64,000 nt of DNA from the NCBI RefSeq assembly GCF_000382705.1, contig NZ_ARQE01000003.1:372001-436000 (forward strand), written 5' to 3'. The notes under the pieces were generated by a model. That model did not search any database, was not told where the DNA came from, and saw only the letters and a list, made by a program, of their open reading frames with translations. The translations under genes were made by a program, and so were the position numbers. Below are positions 38,232 through 47,898 of this stretch, one piece after another; position 1 is the stretch's first letter, and each line of letters begins with the position of its first letter. Origin of the DNA: Aureimonas ureilytica DSM 18598 = NBRC 106430 (lineage in GTDB: Bacteria; Pseudomonadota; Alphaproteobacteria; Rhizobiales; Rhizobiaceae).

Positions 38232-39199
38232 CAGCGCTCTTTCACATAAGGCACGCCGCCGGCTTTGGGCGGGTGCGACTTGCCGACGAAGCCGGCGAGC
38301 AGGATCACGGTCAGGATATAGGGCAGCGCCTGGACGAGCTGCGGCGGGATCTGGCCGATGAGCGGCAGTTCCGTCGTCTGGAGGCGGATGGAGGCCGCAT
38401 CCAGAAAGCCGAACAGGAGGCAGGCGAACATGACGGGCACCGGCTTCCAGTTGGCGAAGATCAGCGCCGCCAGCGCGATATAGCCGCGCCCCGCCGTCAT
38501 CTCGCGCGCGAAGCCCGCCGACTGCGCGATGGCGAGATAGGTGCCGGCCATGCCGGTGAGAACGCCGCAGATGATCACGGCGCGGTAGCGCAGCCATGTG
38601 ACCGAGATGCCGGCCGTATCCACCGCGCCCGGATTTTCGCCGACCGCGCGAAGCCGCAGGCCGAAGCGCGTGCGATAGAGCACCCACCAGGTGAAGGGCA
38701 CGGCGAGGAAGGCGAGATAGACGAGAAGGTTCTGCCCCGACAGGAGGCCGGAATAGAGAAAGCCCAGAACCGGCACGTCCCGCACCGCCTCCGCGCCCGG
38801 CAGCGCGATGTCGAGGAAGCGCCCGCTCTGGCTGAGCGTCGGCGTGTTGCCGCCCTGCCCGAACCAGGCCGCGCCGAGAATGATGGTGAGGCCGGAGGCG
38901 ATGAAGTTCAGCGCCACGCCCGAGACGATCTGGTTGCCGCGATAGGTGATCGAGGCGAGGCCATGGACGAGCGAGAAGACGACGGCGACACCGATGCCGG
39001 CCGCGAGGCCCGCAAAGGCGTTCTGCGACAGCGCCGCGACGGCGGCGGACGCGAAGGCCGCCGCCAGCATCTTGCCTTCCAGCCCGATGTCGAAGACGCC
39101 CGAGCGCTCGGAATAAAGGCCGGCCAGCGCCGCGAAGAGCAGCGGCGTGGACAGGCGGATGGTGGAATCCAGGAGGTTGAGAAGGCCGAGCGTGTCCAT
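38231..39199 (-). CDS. BMP-type nucleoside ABC transporter permease (second)
   Basis: A 322-residue BPD_transp_2 membrane protein, of the NupQ/BmpC-like group. Hydrophobic helices and the motif SERSGVFDIGLEGKMLAAAF mark the family; GENPGAVDTAGISV is the cytoplasmic coupling region. With the next permease, the ATPase and the BMP protein at 44226-45224 it should form a nucleoside importer. It overlaps both neighbours by one base. Confidence 0.9.
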   Translation of the reverse strand: MDTLGLLNLLDSTIRLSTPLLFAALAGLYSERSGVFDIGLEGKMLAAAFASAAVAALSQNAFAGLAAGIGVAVVFSLVHGLASITYRGNQIVSGVALNFIASGLTIILGAAWFGQGGNTPTLSQSGRFLDIALPGAEAVRDVPVLGFLYSGLLSGQNLLVYLAFLAVPFTWWVLYRTRFGLRLRAVGENPGAVDTAGISVTWLRYRAVIICGVLTGMAGTYLAIAQSAGFAREMTAGRGYIALAALIFANWKPVPVMFACLLFGFLDAASIRLQTTELPLIGQIPPQLVQALPYILTVILLAGFVGKSHPPKAGGVPYVKER

Positions 39200-40335
39200 C
39201 AGCGGGCCTCATCAGTGGGCACGGATTTCGTCAGCGGCAGGCGCACGAAGCCGTAGAGCCGGCCGACGCCCGGCCGCAGCATGTTTTCCAAAGCGCCGGC
39301 GAAGAGGATCACGAGGCCCTGGATGATGACGATCATGTCGCGCGAGATCGAGGGCATGTCGAAGGCGAGTTCCGCTCCGCCCTGGTAGAGAACGCCGAAG
39401 AGAAGCGCGGCCGGCAGGATGCCGAGTGGATGGCCCCTTCCCATGAGCGCGACGGCGATGCCGACGAAGCCTGCGCCGGCCGGGAAGTTGAGCTGGAGCC
39501 GGTACTGATCGCCCATCACCGAGTTCAGCGCCATGATGCCGGCGAGCGCGCCGGAGATCAGCATGATGGTGACGACGAGGCGCGTTTCCTTCATGCCGGC
39601 ATAGCGCGCGGCGGCGGGCGAGAAGCCGAGCGTGCGGATTTCATAGCCGAGCCGCGTGCGCCAGATCAGCACCCAGACGAAGAGCGCAGCGGCGAGCGCG
39701 ACGAAGAAGGTCATGTTGAGCGGCGCGCCGCCGAGACTCATGCCCAGACTCTCGAACAGCCCGCCGAGCTTGGGCAATTGCCCGCCCGCGTCGAACTGGC
39801 GCGTTTCGGGCTGCATCGTGCCGAGCGGGCGCAAGGGGCCGACGAGGAGATAGACCATCAGCGCCGAGGCGATGAAGTTGAACATGATCGTCGTGATGAC
39901 GACATGGCTGCCGCGCTTGGCCTGAAGATAGCCCGGCAGGAAGGCCCAGGCCGCGCCGAACGCGCCGGCCGCGACCACCGCCAGCGGCAGGTTCACCCAC
40001 CAGGGCAGGACGGTGCCGAGATTGAGCGCCACCAGCGCGACGCCGAGGCCGCCGACATAGGCCTGCCCCTCGCCGCCGATATTGAACAGGCCGCCGTGAA
40101 AGGCGACCGCGACGGCAAGGCCGGTCAGGATGAAATTGGTCGTGTAGTAGAGCGTGAAGCCGAAGCCCTCGCCATAGCCGAAGGCGCCGCGCAGCATGAG
40201 GCGCGCGGCCTCGACCGGGCTTTCACCGACGGCCAGAACCACGAGCCCGGCGACCAGAAAGGCCACCACGACATTGACGAGCGGAATGACGCCATGGTCG
40301 ATCCAGGCGGGAAGCTTGGTATAGGGTCGGCTCAT
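39199..40335 (-). CDS. BMP-type nucleoside ABC transporter permease (first)
   Basis: A 378-residue BPD_transp_2 protein of the NupP/BmpB-like group, longer than its partner. GGLFNIGGEGQAYVGGLG and GFSPAAARYAGM are the equivalent motifs. Its ATG overlaps the stop of the VOC gene by 4 bp. It forms a heterodimeric channel with the following permease, by family precedent. Confidence 0.9.
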   Translation of the reverse strand: MSRPYTKLPAWIDHGVIPLVNVVVAFLVAGLVVLAVGESPVEAARLMLRGAFGYGEGFGFTLYYTTNFILTGLAVAVAFHGGLFNIGGEGQAYVGGLGVALVALNLGTVLPWWVNLPLAVVAAGAFGAAWAFLPGYLQAKRGSHVVITTIMFNFIASALMVYLLVGPLRPLGTMQPETRQFDAGGQLPKLGGLFESLGMSLGGAPLNMTFFVALAAALFVWVLIWRTRLGYEIRTLGFSPAAARYAGMKETRLVVTIMLISGALAGIMALNSVMGDQYRLQLNFPAGAGFVGIAVALMGRGHPLGILPAALLFGVLYQGGAELAFDMPSISRDMIVIIQGLVILFAGALENMLRPGVGRLYGFVRLPLTKSVPTDEAR

Positions 40336-40781
40336 GCCGGGTCCTTCGGCTGATTCAGAAGGTCGAGCCGCCCGGCGGCGTCGAGCGCGAAGAAGGGATT
40401 GTGGGCGATCTCCCAGAGATGCCCGTCGGGATCGGCGAAATAGCCGGAATACCCGCCCCAGAAAACCTTGTGCGGGGCCTTCACGGGCACGCCGCCGGCT
40501 TCGCAGGCGAGCGCGAAGAGCCGATCGGTCTCCGCCTCGCCGGGAAGATTGATCGCCAGCGTCATGCCCCGAAAGCGCGGCAGCGCTTCCAGCGGCAGCG
40601 AGGCATCGTCGGCAAGATCCTGCAAGCCGAAGAGCGAGAGAACGAGCCCCTCCCCTTGCAGGAAGACGACCTTGTCGTTGCCCTGATCCGTCCTCTCCCA
40701 GCCGAGCGTCTCGTAGAAGCGGGCGGCGCGGGCGAGATCAGCGACGCCCAAGGTGACGAGCGTGACGCGCGCGTCCCTCAT
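40332..40781 (-). CDS. VOC superfamily (glyoxalase/bleomycin resistance-like) protein
   Basis: A 149-residue VOC-fold protein (VTLGVADLARAARFYETLGW at the start; GYSGYFADPDGHLWEIAHNPFF near the end). A His and a Glu of the usual metal site may be kept (DGHLWE), but the function is unknown. It is embedded between the ATPase and permease genes of the nucleoside importer, overlapping each by 4 bp. Such placement suggests a linked role or hitch-hiking in the operon. Confidence 0.85.
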   Translation of the reverse strand: MRDARVTLVTLGVADLARAARFYETLGWERTDQGNDKVVFLQGEGLVLSLFGLQDLADDASLPLEALPRFRGMTLAINLPGEAETDRLFALACEAGGVPVKAPHKVFWGGYSGYFADPDGHLWEIAHNPFFALDAAGRLDLLNQPKDPA

Positions 40782-42307
40782 TCCGCCGCCTCCGCCGCCG
40801 TCTCGCCGGCCATCATCAGGCCGAGTTCGCCTTCGGACGTGTCGGGGCTGCGCTCGCCGACCACGCGGCCGGCGCACATGACGAGGATGCGGTCGGACAG
40901 GGCGCGGATTTCGTCGAGTTCGACCGAGACGAGCAGCACCGCCTTGCCGGCGTCGCGCATCTCGATGATGCGCTTGTGGATGAATTCGATGGCGCCGACA
41001 TCGACGCCGCGCGTCGGCTGGCCGATGAGAAGAACGGCCGGGTCGCGCTCCATCTCGCGCGCCAGAACGACCTTCTGCTGGTTGCCGCCGGAGAAATTGG
41101 CGGTCTTCAGATCGGCCGAGGGCGGGCGGATGTCATAGGCCGCGATCTTTTCCTTGGCTTCCGCGCGCATGGCCGAAACGCTCAGGAACGGCCCCTTCGC
41201 ATAGGCGGGGTCGCGGTGATAGCCGAGAATGGCGTTCTCGTATTCCTTGAAGGGCAGGACGAGGCCCATATGGTGCCGATCTTCAGGCACATGGGCGAGG
41301 CCCCGCGCGCGAAGCGCGGCGGGGTCCATGTCGCGCTTGAGGTCCAGCGCCTCGCCGTTGAGGCGCAGCGTGCCGCTTTCCGCCGCGCGAATGCCCGACA
41401 GCGCTTCCAGAAGTTCCGACTGGCCGTTGCCCGCGACACCCGCGATGCCGACGATCTCGCCCGCGCGCAGGCTGAACGACACGTCGTCCACCATGGTGAC
41501 GCCGCGCCCGTCCCGCACGGTGAGATTGCGCACCTCCAGAAGCGGAGCTTTGGGCGCGGCCTCGCCCTTTTCGACGCGCAGGAGCACGCGGCGGCCGACC
41601 ATGAGCTCGGCGAGTTCCGCCGCGCTGGTCTGCGATGTCTTCACCGTCGCGACGATCTCGCCGCGCCGCATGACGGAGACATTGTCCGTGACGGCCAGGA
41701 TTTCGCGCAGCTTGTGCGTGATGAGGATGACGGTCTTTCCCTCGTCGCGCAGGTGGCGCAGCACGGAAAAGAGCTGGTCGGCCTCGGCCGGCGTCAGGAC
41801 GCCGGTCGGCTCGTCGAGGATCAGGATTTCCGCGCCGCGATAGAGCGCCTTCAGGATCTCGACGCGCTGCTGAAGGCCGACGGGCAGCGTTTCCACCACC
41901 GCGTCCGGATCGATCGCGAGGCCATGCTCGCGCTCCAGACGAAGAAGCTCGGCCCGCACGCGGCGGATGCCGGGCGAGAGAAGGCCCGACTGCTCGGCCC
42001 CGAGCATGACGTTTTCCACGACCGTGAAATTCTCCACCAGCATGAAATGCTGGTGCACCATGCCGATGCCCGCCGCGATCGCCGCGTTCGAATCGGGGAT
42101 GGAAACCGGCGCGCCGTTGACGCGAATCTCGCCCTCGTCGGCCTGATAGAAGCCGTAGAGGATCGACATGAGCGTCGACTTGCCCGCGCCGTTTTCGCCG
42201 ACGATGCCGTGGATCGTGCCCTTTTCCACGCGCATGTTGATGTCGCGATTGGCCTTCACGGGGCCGAAGTTCTTAGAAATGCCGATCAGTTCGATCGCTG
42301 GCGCCAT
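40778..42307 (-). CDS. BMP-type nucleoside ABC transporter ATPase (two ABC domains)
   Basis: A 509-residue double ABC protein like NupO or RbsA. The first Walker A is GENGAGKSTLM; the second domain has the degenerate GVAGNGQSELL typical of this class. The first domain has the unusual signature LPVGLQQRV and Walker B LDEPTGVLTP; the second has FSGGNQQK and IGQPTRGVDVG. It is the first gene of the eight-gene leftward operon. A dyad at 42401-42423 lies about 95 bp upstream. Confidence 0.92.
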   Translation of the reverse strand: MAPAIELIGISKNFGPVKANRDINMRVEKGTIHGIVGENGAGKSTLMSILYGFYQADEGEIRVNGAPVSIPDSNAAIAAGIGMVHQHFMLVENFTVVENVMLGAEQSGLLSPGIRRVRAELLRLEREHGLAIDPDAVVETLPVGLQQRVEILKALYRGAEILILDEPTGVLTPAEADQLFSVLRHLRDEGKTVILITHKLREILAVTDNVSVMRRGEIVATVKTSQTSAAELAELMVGRRVLLRVEKGEAAPKAPLLEVRNLTVRDGRGVTMVDDVSFSLRAGEIVGIAGVAGNGQSELLEALSGIRAAESGTLRLNGEALDLKRDMDPAALRARGLAHVPEDRHHMGLVLPFKEYENAILGYHRDPAYAKGPFLSVSAMRAEAKEKIAAYDIRPPSADLKTANFSGGNQQKVVLAREMERDPAVLLIGQPTRGVDVGAIEFIHKRIIEMRDAGKAVLLVSVELDEIRALSDRILVMCAGRVVGERSPDTSEGELGLMMAGETAAEAAE

Positions 42308-42400
42308 GCCGTTCCCGATCTCGAAATTCCTGTTGCGCGCAAGCTTAAAGGCCGTCGCGCCCGATTGCCAGCGGGCCGCCCAAACGAGGCGTGGAGCAAA

Positions 42401-42423
42401 AACGGCTTGAACCCGAAGCCGTT
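42401..42423. promoter_or_regulatory. Perfect dyad upstream of the nucleoside import operon
   Basis: AACGGCTT, seven bases, AAGCCGTT: an exact 8-bp inverted repeat in the 161-bp divergent gap between the ABC ATPase and the thioesterase gene. Size and spacing fit a dimeric repressor site, for example LacI- or GntR-type. No regulator gene is adjacent. Confidence 0.45.
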
Positions 42424-42468
42424 GCAGGCCACCTCCTGACCCAGCCCTTACCGGAGACCCGATCCGCC

Positions 42469-42921
42469 ATGTCCTCGCCCGCGCCGAGCCCGTCCCGCCC
42501 CCAGCCCCGCCGCCGCGCCGACTTCGCCGCCTTCGTGCCCGTCACCACCCGCTGGTCGGACAACGACGCCTATGGGCACATGAACAACGCGGCCTATTAC
42601 ACGTTCTTCGACACGGCGGTGACGACCTGGCTTCTTCAGCAAGGCCTGCCGACGACGCCCGGCGAAACGCTGCTCTTCGTCGCCGAAACCGGCTGCCGCT
42701 ATCTCTCGGAGATCGGCTTTCCCGACCGGGTGACGGTGGGGCTCGCCATCTCGCGCCTCGGCTCCTCCTCCATCGCCTACGACATCGCGCTGTTCCGCAA
42801 CGACGAGGACGTGGCCTCGGCCGAAGGCATCTTCGTGCATGTGCATGTGAGCAGGGCGACGCGCCGGCCCGCGCCGATCCCCGCCGAGCTGCGGGCCGTT
42901 CTGGAGCGGATCGTGCGATGA
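42469..42921 (+). CDS. Acyl-CoA thioesterase, hotdog fold (4HBT)
   Basis: A 150-residue hotdog-fold protein. RWSDNDAYGHMNNAAYYTFFDTAV is the 4-hydroxybenzoyl-CoA thioesterase/YbgC-type motif with the catalytic Asp. CGGAGA precedes the ATG. Substrate unknown. Its stop overlaps the slyX start by 4 bp. Confidence 0.85.
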   Translation: MSSPAPSPSRPQPRRRADFAAFVPVTTRWSDNDAYGHMNNAAYYTFFDTAVTTWLLQQGLPTTPGETLLFVAETGCRYLSEIGFPDRVTVGLAISRLGSSSIAYDIALFRNDEDVASAEGIFVHVHVSRATRRPAPIPAELRAVLERIVR

Positions 42922-43127
42922 GCGGCGCGGAGGAACGGCTGGTCGAGCTGGAAATCCAGATCGCGCATCAGAACCAGATCATCGAGGATCTCTCGGGCGA
43001 AATCGCCCGGCAGGGCCAGGACCTCGCGCGCCTGCAGAAGGCGACGAAGGCGCTGGCCGAGCGTTTCCTGGCGCTGGAGGAGGTCGCGACGCCCCGGCCG
43101 GAAATCACCAAGCCGCCGCATTATTGA
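42918..43127 (+). CDS. slyX: SlyX family coiled-coil protein
   Basis: A 69-residue protein, nearly all coiled coil (EERLVELEIQIAHQNQIIEDLSGEIARQGQDLARL), ending with the family's PPHY. Function unknown in general. It is coupled to the thioesterase gene and is convergent, 16 bp from the nucleoside hydrolase stop. Confidence 0.9.
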   Translation: MSGAEERLVELEIQIAHQNQIIEDLSGEIARQGQDLARLQKATKALAERFLALEEVATPRPEITKPPHY

Positions 43128-43143
43128 TCCTGTCGCGCGCGCC

Positions 43144-44082
43144 TCAGGGCAGGCGCGCCACCCGCTCGGCCAACAGCGCGAAGAAACCGTCCGCATCGCC
43201 CGAGCGCACATAGAAGGCGTTGGGCTCGCGGTCGGTCACGCGCCAGAAGTCCACCACCGTCATGCCGCGCGTCAGCGCGCTGCCGGTCTCGACCTCGACA
43301 TTCACCCGCCGCCCTTCGAAGAGCTCGGGGCGAATGAGGAAGGCGGTGACGCAAGGGTCGTGCAGCGGCGCGCCGTCCCAGCCGAACTTCTGGAGATCGT
43401 AGGTCTCGGAGAAGGTCAGCATGGCCGCGACCGCCGCGCCCGCCTTGTTGCCGATCCGCCGGAAGGCCTCGATGCGCGGCGGCGTCGAATGCATCTGATG
43501 CGTCACGTCGAGCGGCAGGACCGTGATGTCGGCGCCCGAGCGGAACACGATCTTGGCCGCGTCCGGGTCCACATAGATGTTGAACTCGGCGGTCGGCGTG
43601 ATGTTGCCGACCTCGAAATAGGCCCCGCCCATGAGGACGATGCCCGCCAATCGCTCGGCGATGTCGGGGGCTTTCAGAAGCGCGAGGGCGACATTGGTGA
43701 GCGGCCCGAGAGCTGCGATCGTCACGGTCTTTTCCGGCAGGCGGCGCACCGTGTCGATGATGAAATCCGCCGCATGGCCTTCGCGCGGCTTCATCACGGG
43801 CTGGGGCAGGTCCGGCCCGTCGAGCCCGGTCGCGCCATGCACGTGCTCGGCGGTGACGAGGCGATGGGCGAAGGGGCGGTCCGCGCCGGCATAGACCGGG
43901 ATATCCGGCCGCCCGGCGAGTTCCACGAGGCGCAGCGCGTTGTTGACCGTGTGATGGAGCGGGATGTTGCCGGCGACCGCCGCGATGCCGAGCACCTCGA
44001 TCTCACCCGGCGAGCCCAGCGCGGCGAGAATGGCCACCGCATCGTCCTGCCCCGGATCGGTGTCGAAAATCACCTTGCGCAT
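43144..44082 (-). CDS. Inosine-uridine preferring nucleoside hydrolase
   Basis: A 312-residue Ca-dependent N-ribohydrolase that splits nucleosides to base and ribose. Signature DTDPGQDDAVAIL at residues 7-19, VHGATGLDGPDLP, EFNIYVDPDAA and the C-terminal HDPCVTAFL carry Ca and ribose ligands. It lies 143 bp downstream of the BMP binding-protein gene on the same strand, with a hairpin between, so it may be transcribed by read-through or its own promoter. Confidence 0.92.
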   Translation of the reverse strand: MRKVIFDTDPGQDDAVAILAALGSPGEIEVLGIAAVAGNIPLHHTVNNALRLVELAGRPDIPVYAGADRPFAHRLVTAEHVHGATGLDGPDLPQPVMKPREGHAADFIIDTVRRLPEKTVTIAALGPLTNVALALLKAPDIAERLAGIVLMGGAYFEVGNITPTAEFNIYVDPDAAKIVFRSGADITVLPLDVTHQMHSTPPRIEAFRRIGNKAGAAVAAMLTFSETYDLQKFGWDGAPLHDPCVTAFLIRPELFEGRRVNVEVETGSALTRGMTVVDFWRVTDREPNAFYVRSGDADGFFALLAERVARLP

Positions 44083-44167
44083 GGCGCGCTCCCTTTCGTT
44101 CGTCTTCGGGCCGGGCGTCTAACACTCCCCCTCCCGCTTGGCCAGAAAGGCCATGCGCGGGGACACG

Positions 44168-44199
44168 AAAACGGCCCGGAACCTTTCGGTTCCGAGCCG
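44168..44199 (-). terminator. Intrinsic terminator after the BMP binding-protein gene
   Basis: On the minus strand: CGGCTCGGAACC, loop GAAA, GGTTCCGGGCCG, then TTTT. A stable tetraloop hairpin 27 bp after the stop at 44226. Confidence 0.85.
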
Positions 44200-44225
44200 C
44201 ACAAGCCTTTCCGAGAACCTTGGCC

Positions 44226-45224
44226 TCAATAGGGGCAGGTGTTGTCCGTGTTGTAGTTGTGGACCTTGACCGTGCCGGCGATGATATCGGCCTTGGCCTT
44301 CTCGACGGCCGCCGTCATCTCGGGCGTCAGGAGCGCCTTGTTGTTGTCGTCCACGGCATAGCCGACGCCATCCTCTTTCAGGCCGAGCGTCACCGTGCCA
44401 CCCTTGAACTCGCCCTTCTTAGCGTCTTCGAAGGTCTGGTACACGGCGTTGTCGACGCGCTTCACCATGGAGGTCAGCACCTTGCCGGGATGCAGCATGT
44501 TCTGGTTGGAATCGACGCCGATCCCGAACTTGCCGGCATCCGCCGCGGCCTGCAGCACGCCGATGCCGGTCGCGCCGGCGGCGTGGAAGATCACGTCGGC
44601 GCCCTGCGACATCTGCGAGCGGGCAAGCTCGCCGCCGCGCACCGGGTCGTTCCAGGCGGCAGCCGTCGTGCCCGTCATGTTCTCGAGATACTTGGCGTCC
44701 TTCTTGGCCGCCATGACGCCGCCCTTGTAGCCGCAGGCGAAGTTGCGGATCAGCGGAATGTCCATGCCGCCGACGAAGCCGACCGTGCCGGTCTGCGACT
44801 TCATGGCCGCGAGCATGCCGACGAGATAAGAGCCTTCCTCTTCCTTGAAGAGGATGGAGCGCACGTTCGGCAGGTCCACGACCGTGTCGATGATGGCGAA
44901 CTGGAGGTTCGGATATTCCTTGGCGACATTCGTCACGGCCGCCTGCTGGGCGAAGCCGACGGCGATGATGGGCGAGTTGCCGTCGCGCGCGAAGCGGCGC
45001 AGCACCTGCTCGCGCTGCGTCTCGTTCTGCATCTCGAATTCGCGATAGGCGGTGCCCGACTCCTTCTTGAAGCGCTCGGCGCCATTGAAGGCGGCTTCGT
45101 TGAAGGATTTGTCGAACTTGCCGCCGAGGTCGAAGATCACGGCGGGCTTGAGGTCGGCCGCGAGCGCGGGGCCGGCGACGGAGGCGAGGCAGGCGGCGAA
45201 GAGGCCGGCGAGGATGGACTTCAT
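44226..45224 (-). CDS. BMP family nucleoside-binding protein of an ABC importer
   Basis: A 332-residue periplasmic binding protein with a Sec signal (LAGLFAACLASVAGPALA|AD). FDLGGKFDKSFNEAAFNGAERF and the following GFAQQ and FVGGMDIPLIRNFACGYKGG are typical of the PnrA/BMP family, which bind purine or other nucleosides. It lacks a lipobox Cys, so it is soluble in the periplasm. The permeases and ATPase at 38231-42307 are its probable partners. The leader contains three 35-bp hairpin repeats ending 17 bp before the ATG. Confidence 0.9.
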   Translation of the reverse strand: MKSILAGLFAACLASVAGPALAADLKPAVIFDLGGKFDKSFNEAAFNGAERFKKESGTAYREFEMQNETQREQVLRRFARDGNSPIIAVGFAQQAAVTNVAKEYPNLQFAIIDTVVDLPNVRSILFKEEEGSYLVGMLAAMKSQTGTVGFVGGMDIPLIRNFACGYKGGVMAAKKDAKYLENMTGTTAAAWNDPVRGGELARSQMSQGADVIFHAAGATGIGVLQAAADAGKFGIGVDSNQNMLHPGKVLTSMVKRVDNAVYQTFEDAKKGEFKGGTVTLGLKEDGVGYAVDDNNKALLTPEMTAAVEKAKADIIAGTVKVHNYNTDNTCPY

Positions 45225-45240
45225 GGGTTTCGCGCAATCC

Positions 45241-45345
45241 CTGTTGCTGAGACGGGGCTGACGCCCCGATCGGCCCTGTTGCTGAGGCGGGGCTGACGCC
45301 CCGATCGGCTCTGTTGCTGAGGCGGGGCGAGAGCCCCGATCGGCT
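45241..45345. repeat. Three tandem 35-bp hairpin repeats in the BMP gene leader
   Basis: Three head-to-tail 35-bp units (45241-45275, 45276-45310, 45311-45345). Each starts CTGTTGCTGAG and contains CGGGGC-4 nt-GCCCCG followed by ATCGGC. The loop is TGAC in the first two and GAGA in the third, while the stem is kept. On the BMP mRNA the array would form three stem-loops directly upstream of the start codon. The remaining 135 bp up to the msrA terminator show nothing else. Confidence 0.85.
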
Positions 45346-45480
45346 GCGGCCCGGCTTGTGGCCGCCAGGCTCTTTCCGATCCGGAAACTGGCACGAAGCC
45401 TTCGCGCGCGCACCTAAAATCCGCACTTATCCTCAACGCGAGACCGTGAAGGCCTTCGCCGCCTTTTCGGCGCGCGGACG

Positions 45481-45512
45481 AAAAAAGGGCGGGGTCGCAT
45501 GCCCCGCCCTTC
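45481..45512 (-). terminator. Intrinsic terminator after msrA
   Basis: On the minus strand: AAGGGCGGGG, 7-nt loop, CCCCGCCCTT, then TTTT. It is 49 bp beyond the msrA stop. Confidence 0.9.
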
Positions 45513-45560
45513 CCGTTCGGTCCGATCCCACAGCGAGCGGGCGCCGGACGCCCGCCGACG

Positions 45561-46229
45561 TCACTCGGCGGCGACGGCGCCAAGGCCCACCGGGCAGCTC
45601 ACGCCCGTGCCGCCGAGGCCGCAATAGCCGCGCGGGTTCTTGGCGAGATATTGCTGGTGATAGGTCTCGGCGTAGAAGAAGTCCGGCGCGTCGAGGATTT
45701 CGGTCGTGATCGGCTGCGCGTGGCCGGCCTCGCGCAGCGCCTCGCCATAGGCGCGCTTGGCGGCTTCGGCGGCCTCGCGCTGCGCCTCGCCCGTGACATA
45801 GATGCCGGAGCGATACTGCGTGCCGACATCGTTGCCCTGGCGCATGCCTTGCGTCGGGTCGTGCGATTCGAAGAAGACGCGCAGCAATTCCTCGAACGAG
45901 ACGCGGCCGGGGTCATAGGCCACGAGCACGACCTCGTTGTGCCCGGTCTGGCCGGAGCAGACTTCCTCGTAGGTCGGGTTGGGCGTCAGCCCGGCGGCAT
46001 AGCCGACCGCCGTCGAGACGACGCCCGGCACCTGCCAGAACTTGCGCTCCGCGCCCCAGAAGCAGCCGAGGCCGAAGATCACCGTCTCGACGCCCTCGCC
46101 GAAGGGGGCCTTCAAGGGCGCGCCGTTGACGAAATGCGTCTCGGCCGTGGCGAGCGGCGTCGGGCGGCCCGGCAGCGCCTCCTCGGCGCTCGGCATCCGG
46201 GTCTTCTTCAGGAGGTTCAAACCGAACAT
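45561..46229 (-). CDS. msrA: Peptide methionine-S-oxide reductase MsrA
   Basis: A 222-residue repair enzyme that reduces methionine-S-sulfoxide in proteins. The catalytic Cys is in [13 protein letters not shown]. Further conserved parts are [48 protein letters not shown] and [15 protein letters not shown], the last with the resolving Cys, plus a second Cys near the end. It is probably co-transcribed with the small membrane-protein gene 3 bp upstream. Confidence 0.95.
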   Translation of the reverse strand: MFGLNLLKKTRMPSAEEALPGRPTPLATAETHFVNGAPLKAPFGEGVETVIFGLGCFWGAERKFWQVPGVVSTAVGYAAGLTPNPTYEEVCSGQTGHNEVVLVAYDPGRVSFEELLRVFFESHDPTQGMRQGNDVGTQYRSGIYVTGEAQREAAEAAKRAYGEALREAGHAQPITTEILDAPDFFYAETYHQQYLAKNPRGYCGLGGTGVSCPVGLGAVAAE

Positions 46230-46232
46230 TGC

Positions 46233-46568
46233 TCAAATCCTTCGAGTAGGGTCGCCGGAGCGGGCGGCGCGCGGCGCGCGCCCGGCGGCAAGAAAGACGA
46301 AACCGGCGATCCCCAGCACCACGCAGGCGGGCTGACGCCCGATCTCGGTCATCAACTGCGCCCGCTCGCCCCCGGTGAAGACCGGGTTGGCGGAGGTGGG
46401 CTGGGCAAGCGGCGTGTTCCAGCCCGCCAGCGCCAGGGTCTCGGAGATGGTCATCAGGCGCACGCTGTTGGACGCGAGCGAGCGGGCCGCATCGCCCACC
46501 GCCAGAACCGCTCCGGCCGCCAGGATCAGAAGCCCCAAGGCGCGAAGGCACCAGGCAAGAAACCGCAA
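46233..46568 (-). CDS. Small membrane protein, unknown
   Basis: A 111-residue protein with two predicted membrane helices (CLRALGLLILAAGAVLAVGDAARSLA near 6-30 and PACVVLGIAGFVFLAAGRA near 83-100). Between them VRLMTISETLALAGWNTPL is a recognisable rhizobial pattern, but no function is known. The start is TTG at 46566-46568 with GGGGAGG eight bases upstream; the longer frame is low-complexity. It precedes msrA by 3 bp. Confidence 0.65.
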   Translation of the reverse strand: MRFLAWCLRALGLLILAAGAVLAVGDAARSLASNSVRLMTISETLALAGWNTPLAQPTSANPVFTGGERAQLMTEIGRQPACVVLGIAGFVFLAAGRAPRAARSGDPTRRI

Positions 46569-46587
46569 GGACCCGACCTCCCCGTCA

Positions 46588-47898
<1,311 letters not shown>

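Noticed and set aside
45241-45345. CRISPR array
   Set aside because: The units are directly adjacent with no spacers; they are tandem repeats with internal hairpins.
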